A stretch of DNA of 64,000 nt. It comes from Anaerocolumna jejuensis DSM 15929. Lineage in GTDB: Bacteria > Bacillota > Clostridia > Lachnospirales > Lachnospiraceae. Positions within the stretch are counted from its first letter, which is position 1, and each line of letters opens with the position of its first letter. The DNA lies in assembly GCF_900142215.1 (NCBI RefSeq), contig NZ_FRAC01000012.1:124001-188000 (forward strand), given 5' to 3'. Shown here piece after piece: positions 44,142-52,908 of the stretch. Both the position numbers and the translations under genes were made by a program. The notes beneath the pieces were generated by a model. That model did no database searches. It saw nothing but the letters and a program-made list of their open reading frames with translations, and was not told the DNA's origin.

Positions 44142-44198
44142 TATAAGAACCCTGTATAAAAGAGTTGATTTCTCTATTATACAGGGTTCTTATATTTG
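44142..44198 (+). terminator. Intrinsic terminator
   Basis: Arms TATAAGAACCCTGTATAA and TTATACAGGGTTCTTATA are an 18-bp perfect inverted repeat with a T-rich 3' side; probably bidirectional. Confidence 0.75.
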
Positions 44199-44313
44199 CT
44201 TAAAAATTCATGATTATACATTTTGCACTCCAAGTCATTAAGTTAAAACATGGGGGAGCAGATTCCCATCTGTGGCTGCAGCAAAAAGAACAACAAATAT
44301 TGCAACAAAAATA

Positions 44314-44349
44314 TTGACAAATAATATTACTACTGATAATATCAGTAGT
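44314..44349 (+). promoter_or_regulatory. Promoter with perfect palindromic operator over the -10 box
   Basis: -35 TTGACA (44314-44319), 17-base spacer, -10 TAATAT (44337-44342). The -10 box lies at the centre of a perfect palindrome with 10-bp arms ACTACTGATA and TATCAGTAGT around one A (44329-44349). A bound regulator would exclude RNA polymerase. The FadR-type GntR protein encoded last in the operon is the obvious candidate. Confidence 0.85.
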
Positions 44350-44381
44350 ATGAACACTAAAATGATAAGGAGACCGAATGA

Positions 44382-45341
44382 ATGACTAAAAAAGAACGTG
44401 TAATGGCTGCAATTCAAGGAAAGGAGGTTGATCATGTACCTGTAGGTTTTTCTCTGCATTTTCCCTGTGGGGAAGAGAAGGGTGAAAGAGGGGTACTGTC
44501 ACATCTGAAATTTTTTCAGGAGACAGATACCGACATAATCAAAATTATGAATGAAAATCTAGTTCCTGATGTGGGAGAAATACAAGTGCCCTCTGACTGG
44601 AGTAAGATTCCCTCTTATTCCCTAAAGGATAGTTTTATTCAAAAACAGCTGGATATGGTTAAAGCAATTTTGGAGCAGGCGGATAAAACAGCTTTTTGTA
44701 TAGGTACGATTCATGGGATATGCGCATCTGCCATTCATCCCATTGAATCCAGATACGGATATGAAAAGGTAAGGGACTTATTCTGTACCCATATCAGGGA
44801 AAACAAAACACCGGTAGTGGAAGCCTTTAAAAGAATAACAGATATAATGTGCCAGTTGGCTGTAAAGTATAAGGAGTTAGGAGTTGACGGTATTTATTAT
44901 GCGGCATTAGGAGGGGAAAAACATTATTTTACAGAGGAAGAATTTGCAGAAGTGATGGAACCATTTGACAAGCAAATTTTAAACACAGCGAAAGAAGCTG
45001 GCTTAATAAATTTCTTACATATGTGTAAAAATAATTTGAATATGGAACGCTATGCATCTTATAACGAGCTGGCAGATGTAGTGAATTGGGGTGTTTATGA
45101 AACAGATTTTAGCTTGGAAGAAGGCAGAAAGCTGTTTCAGGGTACAACGGTAATGGGAGGCTTGAAAAACCGAAGCGGCGTTATGGTGGAGGGTACAATA
45201 GAAGAATTAAAAGCAGAGGCAAAGCAGGTAATTAAGGGATACGGGAAAAAATCATTTATATTAGGGGCAGATTGTACACTGCCTACGGAAATTCCATATG
45301 AAAGAATCAGAGCAATAGTAGAGGCAGCAAGAGAACTGTAA
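44382..45341 (+). CDS. UROD-fold protein of methyltransferase type
   Basis: A 319-residue member of the uroporphyrinogen decarboxylase superfamily. It lacks the RQAGRY motif of true HemE; instead it has H213-x-C215 (FLHMCKN) and C298 (LGADCTL), the His-x-Cys...Cys zinc site seen in the corrinoid-dependent methyltransferases MtaA, MtbA and relatives. So a methyl-transfer role is more likely than porphyrin synthesis. No corrinoid protein or reactivase is encoded in this operon. The start follows AAGGAGACC, and it is the first gene after the regulated promoter at 44314. Its job with a sugar-type importer and a cysteine desulfidase-like enzyme is unknown. Confidence 0.82.
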   Translation: MTKKERVMAAIQGKEVDHVPVGFSLHFPCGEEKGERGVLSHLKFFQETDTDIIKIMNENLVPDVGEIQVPSDWSKIPSYSLKDSFIQKQLDMVKAILEQADKTAFCIGTIHGICASAIHPIESRYGYEKVRDLFCTHIRENKTPVVEAFKRITDIMCQLAVKYKELGVDGIYYAALGGEKHYFTEEEFAEVMEPFDKQILNTAKEAGLINFLHMCKNNLNMERYASYNELADVVNWGVYETDFSLEEGRKLFQGTTVMGGLKNRSGVMVEGTIEELKAEAKQVIKGYGKKSFILGADCTLPTEIPYERIRAIVEAAREL

Positions 45342-45374
45342 ATAAAAAAGTAAAATGTATGGGAGGGTTTAAAA

Positions 45375-46793
45375 ATGAAGAAAAGAATTATAGCGGTATT
45401 ATTAACACTGGCACTGGTAACTGCTGTATTTGCAGGATGCTCCAATAAGGGGGCAAAGAATAACGACGGGGTGGCATCAGGGGACCAGGGTGCAGCAACG
45501 GGGCAGGCGGATAAAACCCAGGATGAAAAGAAGGTTTATCCTGCCGGTACGATTACAATTTACGGAACGGGGCAGCCTCAGTATCTGAAGGAATATTTTG
45601 ATGCCTGGCTGGATTGGAACAAAGAGATTGCACCGGATGTAAAAATTGAAATTGTACAGACAGAGGGTCATGCACAGAGCCGTGAAAAGATTACAATGAC
45701 GTCGTTGGCAGGGATGGATGATGATCTGCCGGATGCAACCTACCTTGATCCCGTTAATATTATGGATTTATCCCAGGCGGGATTGTTAAAGGATGAAAGT
45801 GAATTTTTACAGCCATATCTTAGCAAAATGGTTGAGGGTGCGGCTGACGATGCAACTATTAACGGCCATATCTATGGACTTCCTGATTCTGTAAGACCTA
45901 ATCTCCTTTTTTACAATGAGAAACTGTTTGAGCAATACGGTATTGATCCGGCTATGATGAGTACCTTTGACGGTTATGTGAAAGCAGGAAGGCTTTTAAA
46001 GGAGAAGAGCGGCGGAAAGGTTTATTTATCCTATATCAGTCCCAGCAGCAAAACGTGGAGATATTGGGGAAGGCGTGGTTTAATGCCCCAGGCAAACGCA
46101 AAAATCTGGGATGAATCCGGCAATATTGTTTTCGGACAGAATGAAGGTACTAAATTGGCATTGGGAACTCTGGACACCATGTACCAGGAAGGGCTGCTGC
46201 TCAAGACCGAAATAATGGAACCTGCCTTATATGATGCTATTAACAAACAGCAGGTAGCAACATTTTATATCGGAGCATTTTGGGATGAATTTATGCGAAA
46301 GAACTGCAGTGCAGTAGCAGGACAATGGAAAGTTATGTCTTCTCCGGTATTTGAATCGGTTGGAAAAGCAGGCGCACCGGTTTCTTCCTATTTTTGTATT
46401 GTAAATAAAGGCAAAAATGTTTATGCCGGACTGCTGGAACAGATGTGGCATGATTTCCAATTTGATACGGAGTCCAGAAATACCTGGGTAAATTCTATGG
46501 AGGAACAGAATGCCCCTTATTCAAATCCGATATCTCTTGAGATGCTGCAGAATGATTTTTGGAAAGAACCGTCTGAGTTTTACGGTGGACAGTCCTTCCG
46601 TGAAATGGAAGGAAAGGGCCTGGAAAACGGAGCAGCTAATTTGGCTGTAACGCCCCAGGACGCAGAAGCGGATGAAATTATCTCAGTGGAACTTGAACTT
46701 TATGTAGCCGGTAACCAGACCATGGAACAAGCAATAGCCAACATAGACAAAAATTTAAAGGCTAAAATCGGACATGCTGAGGTTATTAAATAA
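45375..46793 (+). CDS. ABC importer substrate-binding lipoprotein, carbohydrate (CUT1) type
   Basis: A 472-residue extracytoplasmic binding protein. The signal peptide ends in VFAGC with lipidated C22; an Asn/Gly/Ala linker follows, then the two-lobed family 1 binding fold (TITIYGTGQPQYL, NGHIYGLPDSVRPNLLFYNEKLF). Family members bind sugars, glycerophosphodiesters or other polar solutes; the ligand here cannot be read. It lies 33 bases after the UROD-fold gene and is followed by a hairpin that probably sets a higher level of this subunit than of the permeases. Confidence 0.9.
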   Translation: MKKRIIAVLLTLALVTAVFAGCSNKGAKNNDGVASGDQGAATGQADKTQDEKKVYPAGTITIYGTGQPQYLKEYFDAWLDWNKEIAPDVKIEIVQTEGHAQSREKITMTSLAGMDDDLPDATYLDPVNIMDLSQAGLLKDESEFLQPYLSKMVEGAADDATINGHIYGLPDSVRPNLLFYNEKLFEQYGIDPAMMSTFDGYVKAGRLLKEKSGGKVYLSYISPSSKTWRYWGRRGLMPQANAKIWDESGNIVFGQNEGTKLALGTLDTMYQEGLLLKTEIMEPALYDAINKQQVATFYIGAFWDEFMRKNCSAVAGQWKVMSSPVFESVGKAGAPVSSYFCIVNKGKNVYAGLLEQMWHDFQFDTESRNTWVNSMEEQNAPYSNPISLEMLQNDFWKEPSEFYGGQSFREMEGKGLENGAANLAVTPQDAEADEIISVELELYVAGNQTMEQAIANIDKNLKAKIGHAEVIK

Positions 46794-46800
46794 TAATTGA

Positions 46801-46828
46801 GGGGAGAGAAATTCTCTCCCCTTATTTT
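46801..46828 (+). terminator. Leaky intercistronic terminator hairpin
   Basis: Arms GGGGAGAGAA and TTCTCTCCCC followed by TTATTTT, between the binding-protein and permease genes. Likely reduces downstream expression and protects the 3' end of the binding-protein message. Confidence 0.7.
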
Positions 46829-46842
46829 AAAGGAGAACATGG

Positions 46843-47712
46843 ATGCTGCAGACTATCAAAAAATATAAAGCCCCTTATTTGTTTATCCTGCCTTTTTTTC
46901 TTTTATTTCTTTTATTCCAGCTCATACCGACAATCTGGACCTTTTATATCAGTCTTACCAATTGGAAAGGAATAGGTTCCCCGGAGTTTTGCGGTGTTGA
47001 TAATTACAAAAAAATGTTAGTTGACAATATGTTTTGGGCTGCACTGAGGAATACCGCCCTTTATTGGGTGGTTAGCCTGATACTTATTCTGGTTTTGGCA
47101 ATTCTTATAGCAACCCTTTTAAATTCCGGGCTGTTAAAAGGCCGTTCGTTTTTTAAGACAGTGACTTTTCTGCCTAATATTTGTGCGGCCATTGCAATGG
47201 GGCTGATATTCAGAATGCTATTTGATGAAAATACCGGACTTATCAATGAAACGCTGCAGTTTTTTGGCATTGACAAGGTTCCATGGCTGACCAGTACAAG
47301 CTATTCAAAGATTCCGGTTATTGTTCTGAATGTATGGCGGAACACACCCTGGTTTACAATGATTGTTTTTTCAGGACTTTTAAATATCTCAAAAGACTAT
47401 TATGAAGCGGCTACGGTAGACGGTGCGGGTGTGTGGAAGCAATTCTGCTATATTACTTTGCCTTCTTTGGGAAATATATTATTTTTCTGTTCTATTACAC
47501 TGACGGTGGATAGCTGGAAGCTGTTTAATGAAGCTTATATACTGCCTGGCCCGGGTACATCCAATATATCCCTGTTCCAATATATGTATGAATCGGGCTT
47601 CAATATATTTAACATGGGCTTTGCATCGGCAATTGGTGTTGTTTTAATTGCCATCCTGGCAGTCATATCCGTTTCACAATTGATTATCAGAAAAAAACAG
47701 GGCGAAATATAG
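46843..47712 (+). CDS. ABC importer permease, MalF/UgpA-like
   Basis: A 289-residue inner-membrane permease with six helices and the cytoplasmic EAA loop (YYEAATVDGAGVWKQFCYITLP) that docks the ATPase. Partner of 47724-48563 and of the binding protein 45375-46793. No ATPase is encoded in the operon, so a shared MsmK-type ATPase is expected. The start at 46843 follows AAAGGAG. Confidence 0.92.
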   Translation: MLQTIKKYKAPYLFILPFFLLFLLFQLIPTIWTFYISLTNWKGIGSPEFCGVDNYKKMLVDNMFWAALRNTALYWVVSLILILVLAILIATLLNSGLLKGRSFFKTVTFLPNICAAIAMGLIFRMLFDENTGLINETLQFFGIDKVPWLTSTSYSKIPVIVLNVWRNTPWFTMIVFSGLLNISKDYYEAATVDGAGVWKQFCYITLPSLGNILFFCSITLTVDSWKLFNEAYILPGPGTSNISLFQYMYESGFNIFNMGFASAIGVVLIAILAVISVSQLIIRKKQGEI

Positions 47713-47723
47713 GAGGAAAACAG

Positions 47724-48563
47724 ATGCAATATAAAAATAAGCAGTTTATACAATCCTTTGGGGTTCACCTGTTATTGATTAGTATCTCCTTAATCTGCGT
47801 TCTGCCAATATTGTGGATGTGCCTGATTGCTGTTAAACCGGCATCGGAGACAATGAGTGGATTCCACTCCATCGTAATACTGAATCCTACCTTTGAGAAC
47901 TTTACAAAGCTGTTTAAGATGATACCTGTTTGGCAAAACACTTATAACAGTGTATTTACAACAATTCTTGGAACTGTGACCGCATTGTTTTTTTGTGCTC
48001 TGGCGGGTTTTGCATTTGCAAAATACAAATTTCCGGGAAGAAATTTTTTATTCTATTTTGTAATTGCTACCATGCTTGTTCCTCCGGAAGTAGGAGCAGT
48101 TCCGCTTTTTATCATTATGAAAAAGATTAATTTGATCAATAGTCTTTGGTCGTTGGTTATTCCAAGGATTGCTACTGCGGTGGGGATTTTTTACATGCAC
48201 CAGTATATAAGCGATGTTCCCGATGAACTGGTTGAGGCCTCAAAAATAGATGGCTGCAGGGATTTTGGTATTTTTATGAAAATCATTCTTCCGGTTATAA
48301 AACCGGCATTGGCTTCCTGGGCTGCCGTTACTTTGATAGCCAGATGGAATGACTTTTTTTGGCCGCTTCTTTATTTGAGAAAACAGGCAAAATATACTTT
48401 AATGGTTACGATTTCCCTTTTACCGGTCAGTGAAGGTCTTTCCACGCCATGGCCTGTTATCCTGGCGGGAACAACTCTTGTCATTGTTCCCATTGTTGTG
48501 TTATATTTAATATTGCAGACACTGCAAAAAGCAGGAATGATGGCTGGTGCCGTGAAGGGTTGA
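47724..48563 (+). CDS. ABC importer permease, MalG/UgpE-like
   Basis: A 279-residue permease with six helices and the EAA loop (LVEASKIDGCRDFGIFMKIILP). The start follows AGGAGG, 11 bases after the first permease gene. Together with that gene and the binding protein it makes a CUT1-type importer of unknown specificity. Confidence 0.92.
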   Translation: MQYKNKQFIQSFGVHLLLISISLICVLPILWMCLIAVKPASETMSGFHSIVILNPTFENFTKLFKMIPVWQNTYNSVFTTILGTVTALFFCALAGFAFAKYKFPGRNFLFYFVIATMLVPPEVGAVPLFIIMKKINLINSLWSLVIPRIATAVGIFYMHQYISDVPDELVEASKIDGCRDFGIFMKIILPVIKPALASWAAVTLIARWNDFFWPLLYLRKQAKYTLMVTISLLPVSEGLSTPWPVILAGTTLVIVPIVVLYLILQTLQKAGMMAGAVKG

Positions 48564-48578
48564 TAGAGGAGAACAGAT

Positions 48579-49853
48579 ATGTTAAAATCAGATGAAAAAT
48601 ACCAGGCATATATTCAGATTTTAAAAGAGGAATTAATTCCAGCTATGGGATGTACGGAGCCCACGGCATTAGCTTATGGGGCGGCCAGGTGCAGGGAAAT
48701 TCTGGGCAGAGAACCGGAACGGATTCAGGTAAAAGCCAGCGGCAGCATTATCAAAAATGTAAAATCCGTGATTGTACCTAATACAGGTCAGTTAAAAGGA
48801 ATAGCGGCTGCCGTTGCGGCTGGTGCAATAGCGGGTGTTCCGGATAAAAAACTGGAAGCCATCAGTCAAATTACCCAGGAGCAGAAAGAAGAAATTAAAA
48901 AATTTTTGGAAACTGCGGATATTACAGTGGAATATTTAGACGACGGGCTAAATCTGGATATGGTTATTACTGAACAGGCCGGTGCTGACACTGCAAGAGT
49001 GCGTATTGCCAATTATCATACCAATATTGTACTGGAAGAAAAGAATGGTAAAATACTTTTGGAAAAGCCTGTTACCGGAGACAAGGAAGAGGACCTGACA
49101 GACAGGGGGCTTCTGGATATGGAAGGCATCTGGGATTTTGCAACGACATGTGATATAATGGAAGTAAAAGATATATTGGATCAGCAGATAGCATGCAATA
49201 TGGCAATTGCGGAAGAAGGTCTGAAAAAATCCTACGGGGCTAATATCGGGCAGGTCATGCTGGACGCATACGACAATCGTTCAGGGAACCGGGCAGTTGC
49301 CATGGCGGCTGCTGGGTCCGATGCGAGAATGAACGGCTGTGAAATGCCGGTCGTTATCAATTCCGGTTCAGGGAACCAGGGAATTACCTGCTCGGTCCCG
49401 GTGATTGAGTATGCCAGGGAATTGGAGGCAGGGAATGAAACTTTGTATCGGGCTTTAATTCTTTCCAATCTGATAACAATACACCAAAAGACAGGTATCG
49501 GCAGACTGTCGGCCTTCTGCGGGGCTGTCTGTGCCGGAGTTGCCGCCGGCGCCGGAATTGCCTATCTAAAAGGGGGAGGTATGAAGGAAATCGTTCATAC
49601 GGTAGTTAACGGCCTTTCCATCGTATCAGGCATGGTTTGCGACGGAGCAAAAGCCTCCTGTGCCGCAAAAATTGCCTTTTCCGTCAATGCGGGATTGCTT
49701 GGGTATGAAATGTATGTCCGGGGACAGCAGTTCAGGGACGGTGACGGACTGGTAACCAAGGGGGCGGATAATACGATTAAGAATATCGGACGCCTTGGAA
49801 GGGAAGGCATGCGGGCTACAAATGAAGAAATTATAAAAATCATGATGAGTTAA
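48579..49853 (+). CDS. L-cysteine desulfidase / serine dehydratase-like protein (CyuA, UPF0597)
   Basis: A 424-residue Fe-S lyase of the UPF0597 family, whose characterised members degrade L-cysteine to pyruvate, ammonia and sulfide. The N-terminal motif AMGCTEPTA carries C25, the catalytic cysteine position of the archaeal enzyme. Cysteines C314, C354 and C361 repeat the 40- and 7-residue spacing of its [4Fe-4S] ligands; C271 and C318 are extra. The C-terminal half has the glycine-rich cores GSGNQGITC and VAAGAGIAYLKGGG. The start follows GAGGAG, 15 bases after the permease. It is placed in an import operon, so the substrate may be a cysteine or serine conjugate; this is inference. Confidence 0.87.
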   Translation: MLKSDEKYQAYIQILKEELIPAMGCTEPTALAYGAARCREILGREPERIQVKASGSIIKNVKSVIVPNTGQLKGIAAAVAAGAIAGVPDKKLEAISQITQEQKEEIKKFLETADITVEYLDDGLNLDMVITEQAGADTARVRIANYHTNIVLEEKNGKILLEKPVTGDKEEDLTDRGLLDMEGIWDFATTCDIMEVKDILDQQIACNMAIAEEGLKKSYGANIGQVMLDAYDNRSGNRAVAMAAAGSDARMNGCEMPVVINSGSGNQGITCSVPVIEYARELEAGNETLYRALILSNLITIHQKTGIGRLSAFCGAVCAGVAAGAGIAYLKGGGMKEIVHTVVNGLSIVSGMVCDGAKASCAAKIAFSVNAGLLGYEMYVRGQQFRDGDGLVTKGADNTIKNIGRLGREGMRATNEEIIKIMMS

Positions 49854-49865
49854 AGAGGAGTATAT

Positions 49866-50495
49866 ATGAAGAACCAGTCAATTAAAAACCAAGTATATGA
49901 GGGAATTTTAAAGGATATTTTAGACGGTGTTTATCAGGCGAATGCGATTATCAATGAAAAGGCCCTGATCGATAAATACAATGTCAGTAAAACACCGGTA
50001 AGAGAAGCACTTGTTCAGTTGTGCAGTGAAGGAATACTAAAGAATATTCCCCGTTTTGGTTATCAGCTGTCTATGATTACACCAAGTGAAATTATCGAAA
50101 TGATTGAATTTAGAAAGATAATAGAAGTCGGGGCTCTGGAAATGAGTTTTGACAGGCTGACAGCCAGCCATTTGGAAGAATTAAAGGAATTGAATCGGCA
50201 GGCTGAAAATATAAGCAAAAGCCAGGATATTAAAGTCCATTGGGAAGCAAACCAAATGTTTCACAGGAAGCTTTGCAGCTTTTGTGGAAACCGGTATCTT
50301 CAAAAATCCTTGGATGATTCATTAAATTTTTGTACACGTATTGCAAACCAATATTTTGTAAAAGTATGGGAGAGCAATGAAGCGGAAGATGGCGACCATT
50401 TTAAAATTGTAAATTCCATTGAAAATAAAAATCTGGAATATGCGAAAGAAATACTTATTTATGACATTGAATTGATGAAAAATAAAATATTATAA
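49866..50495 (+). CDS. GntR-family regulator, FadR (FCD) subfamily
   Basis: A 209-residue regulator: winged helix-turn-helix at residues 8-70 (NEKALIDKYNVSKTPVREAL) and a helical FCD ligand domain at 80-205. The FCD metal site expected as Asp/His-x3-His-His is represented by FHRKLCSF and GDHFKIV. It ends the operon, 12 bases after the desulfidase-like gene, after AAGAGGAG. FadR-type regulators generally bind carboxylic acids and recognise short palindromes; the perfect palindrome over the -10 box at 44329 is its likely operator, making this an autoregulated, substrate-induced operon. Confidence 0.9.
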   Translation: MKNQSIKNQVYEGILKDILDGVYQANAIINEKALIDKYNVSKTPVREALVQLCSEGILKNIPRFGYQLSMITPSEIIEMIEFRKIIEVGALEMSFDRLTASHLEELKELNRQAENISKSQDIKVHWEANQMFHRKLCSFCGNRYLQKSLDDSLNFCTRIANQYFVKVWESNEAEDGDHFKIVNSIENKNLEYAKEILIYDIELMKNKIL

Positions 50496-50555
50496 GTAAG
50501 ATGTTTTAGCAGGCTAATTTTTACTGTATCAATCATTTGAAAATACAAATCCCTT

Positions 50556-50615
50556 AACCTTCACATAATAGTTTAAACAATCCCCATTCGGTATTGAAAC
50601 AAAAAGGTGAAGGTT
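50556..50615 (+). repeat. Hairpin after the GntR gene
   Basis: Arms AACCTTCAC and GTGAAGGTT separated by 42 bases, just before the terminator. Possibly a 3' stabilising structure. Confidence 0.4.
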
Positions 50616-50622
50616 ATATAGA

Positions 50623-50669
50623 AAGCAGACAGAAGCCTAACATTTTAGGAGGCAGAAGTCTGCTTTTTT
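50623..50669 (+). terminator. Intrinsic terminator of the UROD/ABC/CyuA operon
   Basis: Arms AAGCAGAC and GTCTGCTT with an inner GCCT/AGGC pair, followed by TTTTT. Confidence 0.8.
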
Positions 50670-50770
50670 GGAGCCTGAATATTCAGTGAAAAAAGGGAGA
50701 TATAAGTAGAATTTAATGCTTGATTATTGTATAATAATACCAATAATGTCAAAAGAGAGGAGTGTAAAGT

Positions 50771-51196
50771 ATGGCCATTTTTACACCGAATTTTAATTTT
50801 GCAGGAGATTGTGAAGAGGCAATTTATCTGTATCAAAAAGCCTTTCAGGGAAGGATAGGCTGTATGCTGCGGTATTCTGAGGCAGATAAAAGTGACTGGG
50901 ATAAGGACTTAACCACAGAGCAGGAAAACTATATCTACCATGCAGAGTTGTTCCTGGGGAATCAAAGAATGATGCTGTGCGACAATCTGGATGTGGAATT
51001 CGTGAAAAGCACCGCACTGTCTCTTACCGTGACCCTCGATACAAAGGAGGAGGTAGCTGGGGCTTATGAAATTTTAAAGGAAGGCAGTACGACAATATAT
51101 GCCCCCCATTCTACGACCTACAGCTCCTGTGTGGTAGTATTTATCGATAAATTCGGTTTTCGCTGGGGGCTGATGACAGAGCAGACAGAAAGATAG
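50771..51196 (+). CDS. PhnB-like VOC protein
   Basis: A 141-residue VOC-superfamily protein of the PhnB/YjdN (3-demethylubiquinone-9-methyltransferase-like) group: it opens FTPNFNFAGDCEEAIYLYQKAF and has the family ending DKFGFRWGLMT. The catalytic function of this group is not established; residues for metal binding are incomplete (H at YHAELFLG). The start follows GAGAGGAGTG. It appears monocistronic. Confidence 0.85.
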   Translation: MAIFTPNFNFAGDCEEAIYLYQKAFQGRIGCMLRYSEADKSDWDKDLTTEQENYIYHAELFLGNQRMMLCDNLDVEFVKSTALSLTVTLDTKEEVAGAYEILKEGSTTIYAPHSTTYSSCVVVFIDKFGFRWGLMTEQTER

Positions 51197-51369
51197 CTGG
51201 ATAAATAAATGAAAAGCAGCCTGCCTTTATGGCAGAACCAAAAAATATTTCCATAGACAGGGGAATCTAATAATTATTAAACTTGGAAGTTTAAATCGGG
51301 TGCCAGAATGTCATGTTTATTGAAATTCTGAAATCCAGATCAAATTTGAAAACAGATTGGAGATAAAAA

Positions 51370-52311
51370 TTGAAGAAGCTGGGGTTAGAAGCATATCAGG
51401 AAATAAAAGTATGGATGCATAGAAATGCAAGGCCCGTTGAACTGGCGGTATGGCAGTATTTCTTTGAAAACGGGAGTAAGGAAGCGGTACTATCAGCTTT
51501 GTCCTATTACCAGAATGAAGACGGAGGATTTGGAAATGCACTGGAGGCCGACTGCTGGAATCCGGAATCTTCACCTTATACAACTTTATATGCCATAAAT
51601 ATATTAAAAGCCATCGACTTTAAGGATGCGGCTCACCCTATGCTGCAAGGCATATTCAGGTTTCTGGAGAGCGGAAAGTATTTTTTAGAGAATGGATGGC
51701 TTTTTAGTATACCATCCAATAATGGTTATGCACATGCACCCTGGTGGACATATAATAGTGAAGCAAATGAAGTGGAAAGCATTGGTGTTACTGCAGAATT
51801 ATGCGGTTTTGTTTTACAGTGTTTCCCTAAAAGCACTAAGCTATATAAATGTGTCATACCAATCATAAATAACCTTATAAAGAAGCTGGATTCCCAGGAT
51901 GGCTTTGGAGATATGGGCATTGGGGGATATTGTGTCCTTTTAGATGCTATCAGGCAGACTGGTTTAGTAGAGCAGTATGATATTAACAGAATGCAGGATA
52001 CGGTTAAGGAACTGGTATATCATTCAATAGAGAGGGACACTGCCAAATGGTCTTCCTATGGCGTCCGTCCTTCTAACTATATAACTACTCCTGACAGCAT
52101 ATTTTATCCGGGTAATGAGGACATCCTTCAAAAGGAGCTTGATTATCTGATTGAAACAAGGGAGAAAAATAATGTCTGGAATATAACCTGGAGCTGGTTT
52201 GAAAACAATGAAAAATACCAAAAGGAATTTGCCGTTAGTGAAAACTGGTGGAAAGCAGAGAAAGCTATTGAAAAGGTCCTTTTATTAAAGAATTTCAACC
52301 GCCTTTGTTAG
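51370..52311 (+). CDS. Prenyltransferase/squalene-oxidase-repeat-like protein of unknown function
   Basis: A 313-residue, mostly helical, cytoplasmic protein. The segment YYQNEDGGFGNALEADCWNP resembles the QW-type repeats of alpha/alpha-toroid proteins such as prenyltransferases and terpene cyclases, and a second weak copy is KLDSQDGFGDMGIGGY. Catalytic DxDD or zinc motifs are absent, so a toroid-fold enzyme or binding protein of unknown role is the most I can claim. The TTG start follows GGAGATAAAA. Tryptophan-rich C-terminus (WNITWSWFENN, ENWWKAEKA). Neighbours give no clue. Confidence 0.65.
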   Translation: MKKLGLEAYQEIKVWMHRNARPVELAVWQYFFENGSKEAVLSALSYYQNEDGGFGNALEADCWNPESSPYTTLYAINILKAIDFKDAAHPMLQGIFRFLESGKYFLENGWLFSIPSNNGYAHAPWWTYNSEANEVESIGVTAELCGFVLQCFPKSTKLYKCVIPIINNLIKKLDSQDGFGDMGIGGYCVLLDAIRQTGLVEQYDINRMQDTVKELVYHSIERDTAKWSSYGVRPSNYITTPDSIFYPGNEDILQKELDYLIETREKNNVWNITWSWFENNEKYQKEFAVSENWWKAEKAIEKVLLLKNFNRLC

Positions 52312-52404
52312 AAAGGGATATTTTCCGCAGGAATATAATTCTTTGTAGGTTTCGCAATTTATTGCTATGGGGAATGAAAGAGAGAAGTCAGGAGAAGTGG
52401 ATGA

Positions 52405-52866
52405 ATGGAAATCACAATAAAAGAGCTGGATACCGCTTATTGCAATGCTATGGCTGAATTGCTTAATTTCGATGAAAAACTGCATCTGGCGCTTTCTCCC
52501 GATAGTCTCCATATAAATATTACCGGGAAAGAATATTATGATGGCTGTAAGACATGGGAGAAAAGAAAGAACGGGAATAATTTTGTTATTCTGGATGAGG
52601 ACAGGCTTATAGGCTCCATATCTTATCATAAGATTAACCATTTAACAGCAGGGTGCGGTTATTGGATTAAAAGCAGCCTCTGGGGGAAAGGATATGGTAA
52701 AGAAGCCTTTGCCGGGTTTTTACCGGTTATAGAGAAAGCCGGCTTTGAATATGTAACAGCAAACATATGGAAGGATAACATAGCATCCTTAAAAATATGG
52801 GAGAAGTATACCAGCGATATAAGGGAAGAGGAAGGCAGGTATATCCCTCTGATTAAACTGGTGTAG
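52405..52866 (+). CDS. GNAT-family N-acetyltransferase
   Basis: A 153-residue acetyltransferase of the RimJ/RimL-like group. The acetyl-CoA loop is YWIKSSLWGKGYGKEAFAGF-like (the R/Q-x-x-G-x-G/A core as KGYGKEA), followed by the usual NIWKDNIASLKIWEKY segment. Substrate unknown. The start follows CAGGAGAAG. It lies 42 bases before the phosphatase gene and may be cotranscribed. Confidence 0.85.
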   Translation: MEITIKELDTAYCNAMAELLNFDEKLHLALSPDSLHINITGKEYYDGCKTWEKRKNGNNFVILDEDRLIGSISYHKINHLTAGCGYWIKSSLWGKGYGKEAFAGFLPVIEKAGFEYVTANIWKDNIASLKIWEKYTSDIREEEGRYIPLIKLV

Positions 52867-52908
52867 TTAATATTGAAGACCGACAAGCAGTACAGAAATG
52901 GAGAATGT

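Larger units (their letters stand above)
43918..44381. other. Gene-free gap with hairpins and operon promoter
   Basis: Holds a long hairpin (44015-44097), a terminator (44142-44198) and the promoter/operator of the next operon (44314-44349). No gene seen. Confidence 0.6.

Noticed and set aside
44382..45341. HemE, heme-pathway uroporphyrinogen decarboxylase
   Set aside because: Lacks the N-terminal RQAGRY motif, has the methyltransferase zinc ligands, and no other heme gene is present.
45137..45445. Antisense frame across the end of the UROD gene and start of the binding-protein gene
   Set aside because: Composition follows the opposite strand genes and there is no start signal.
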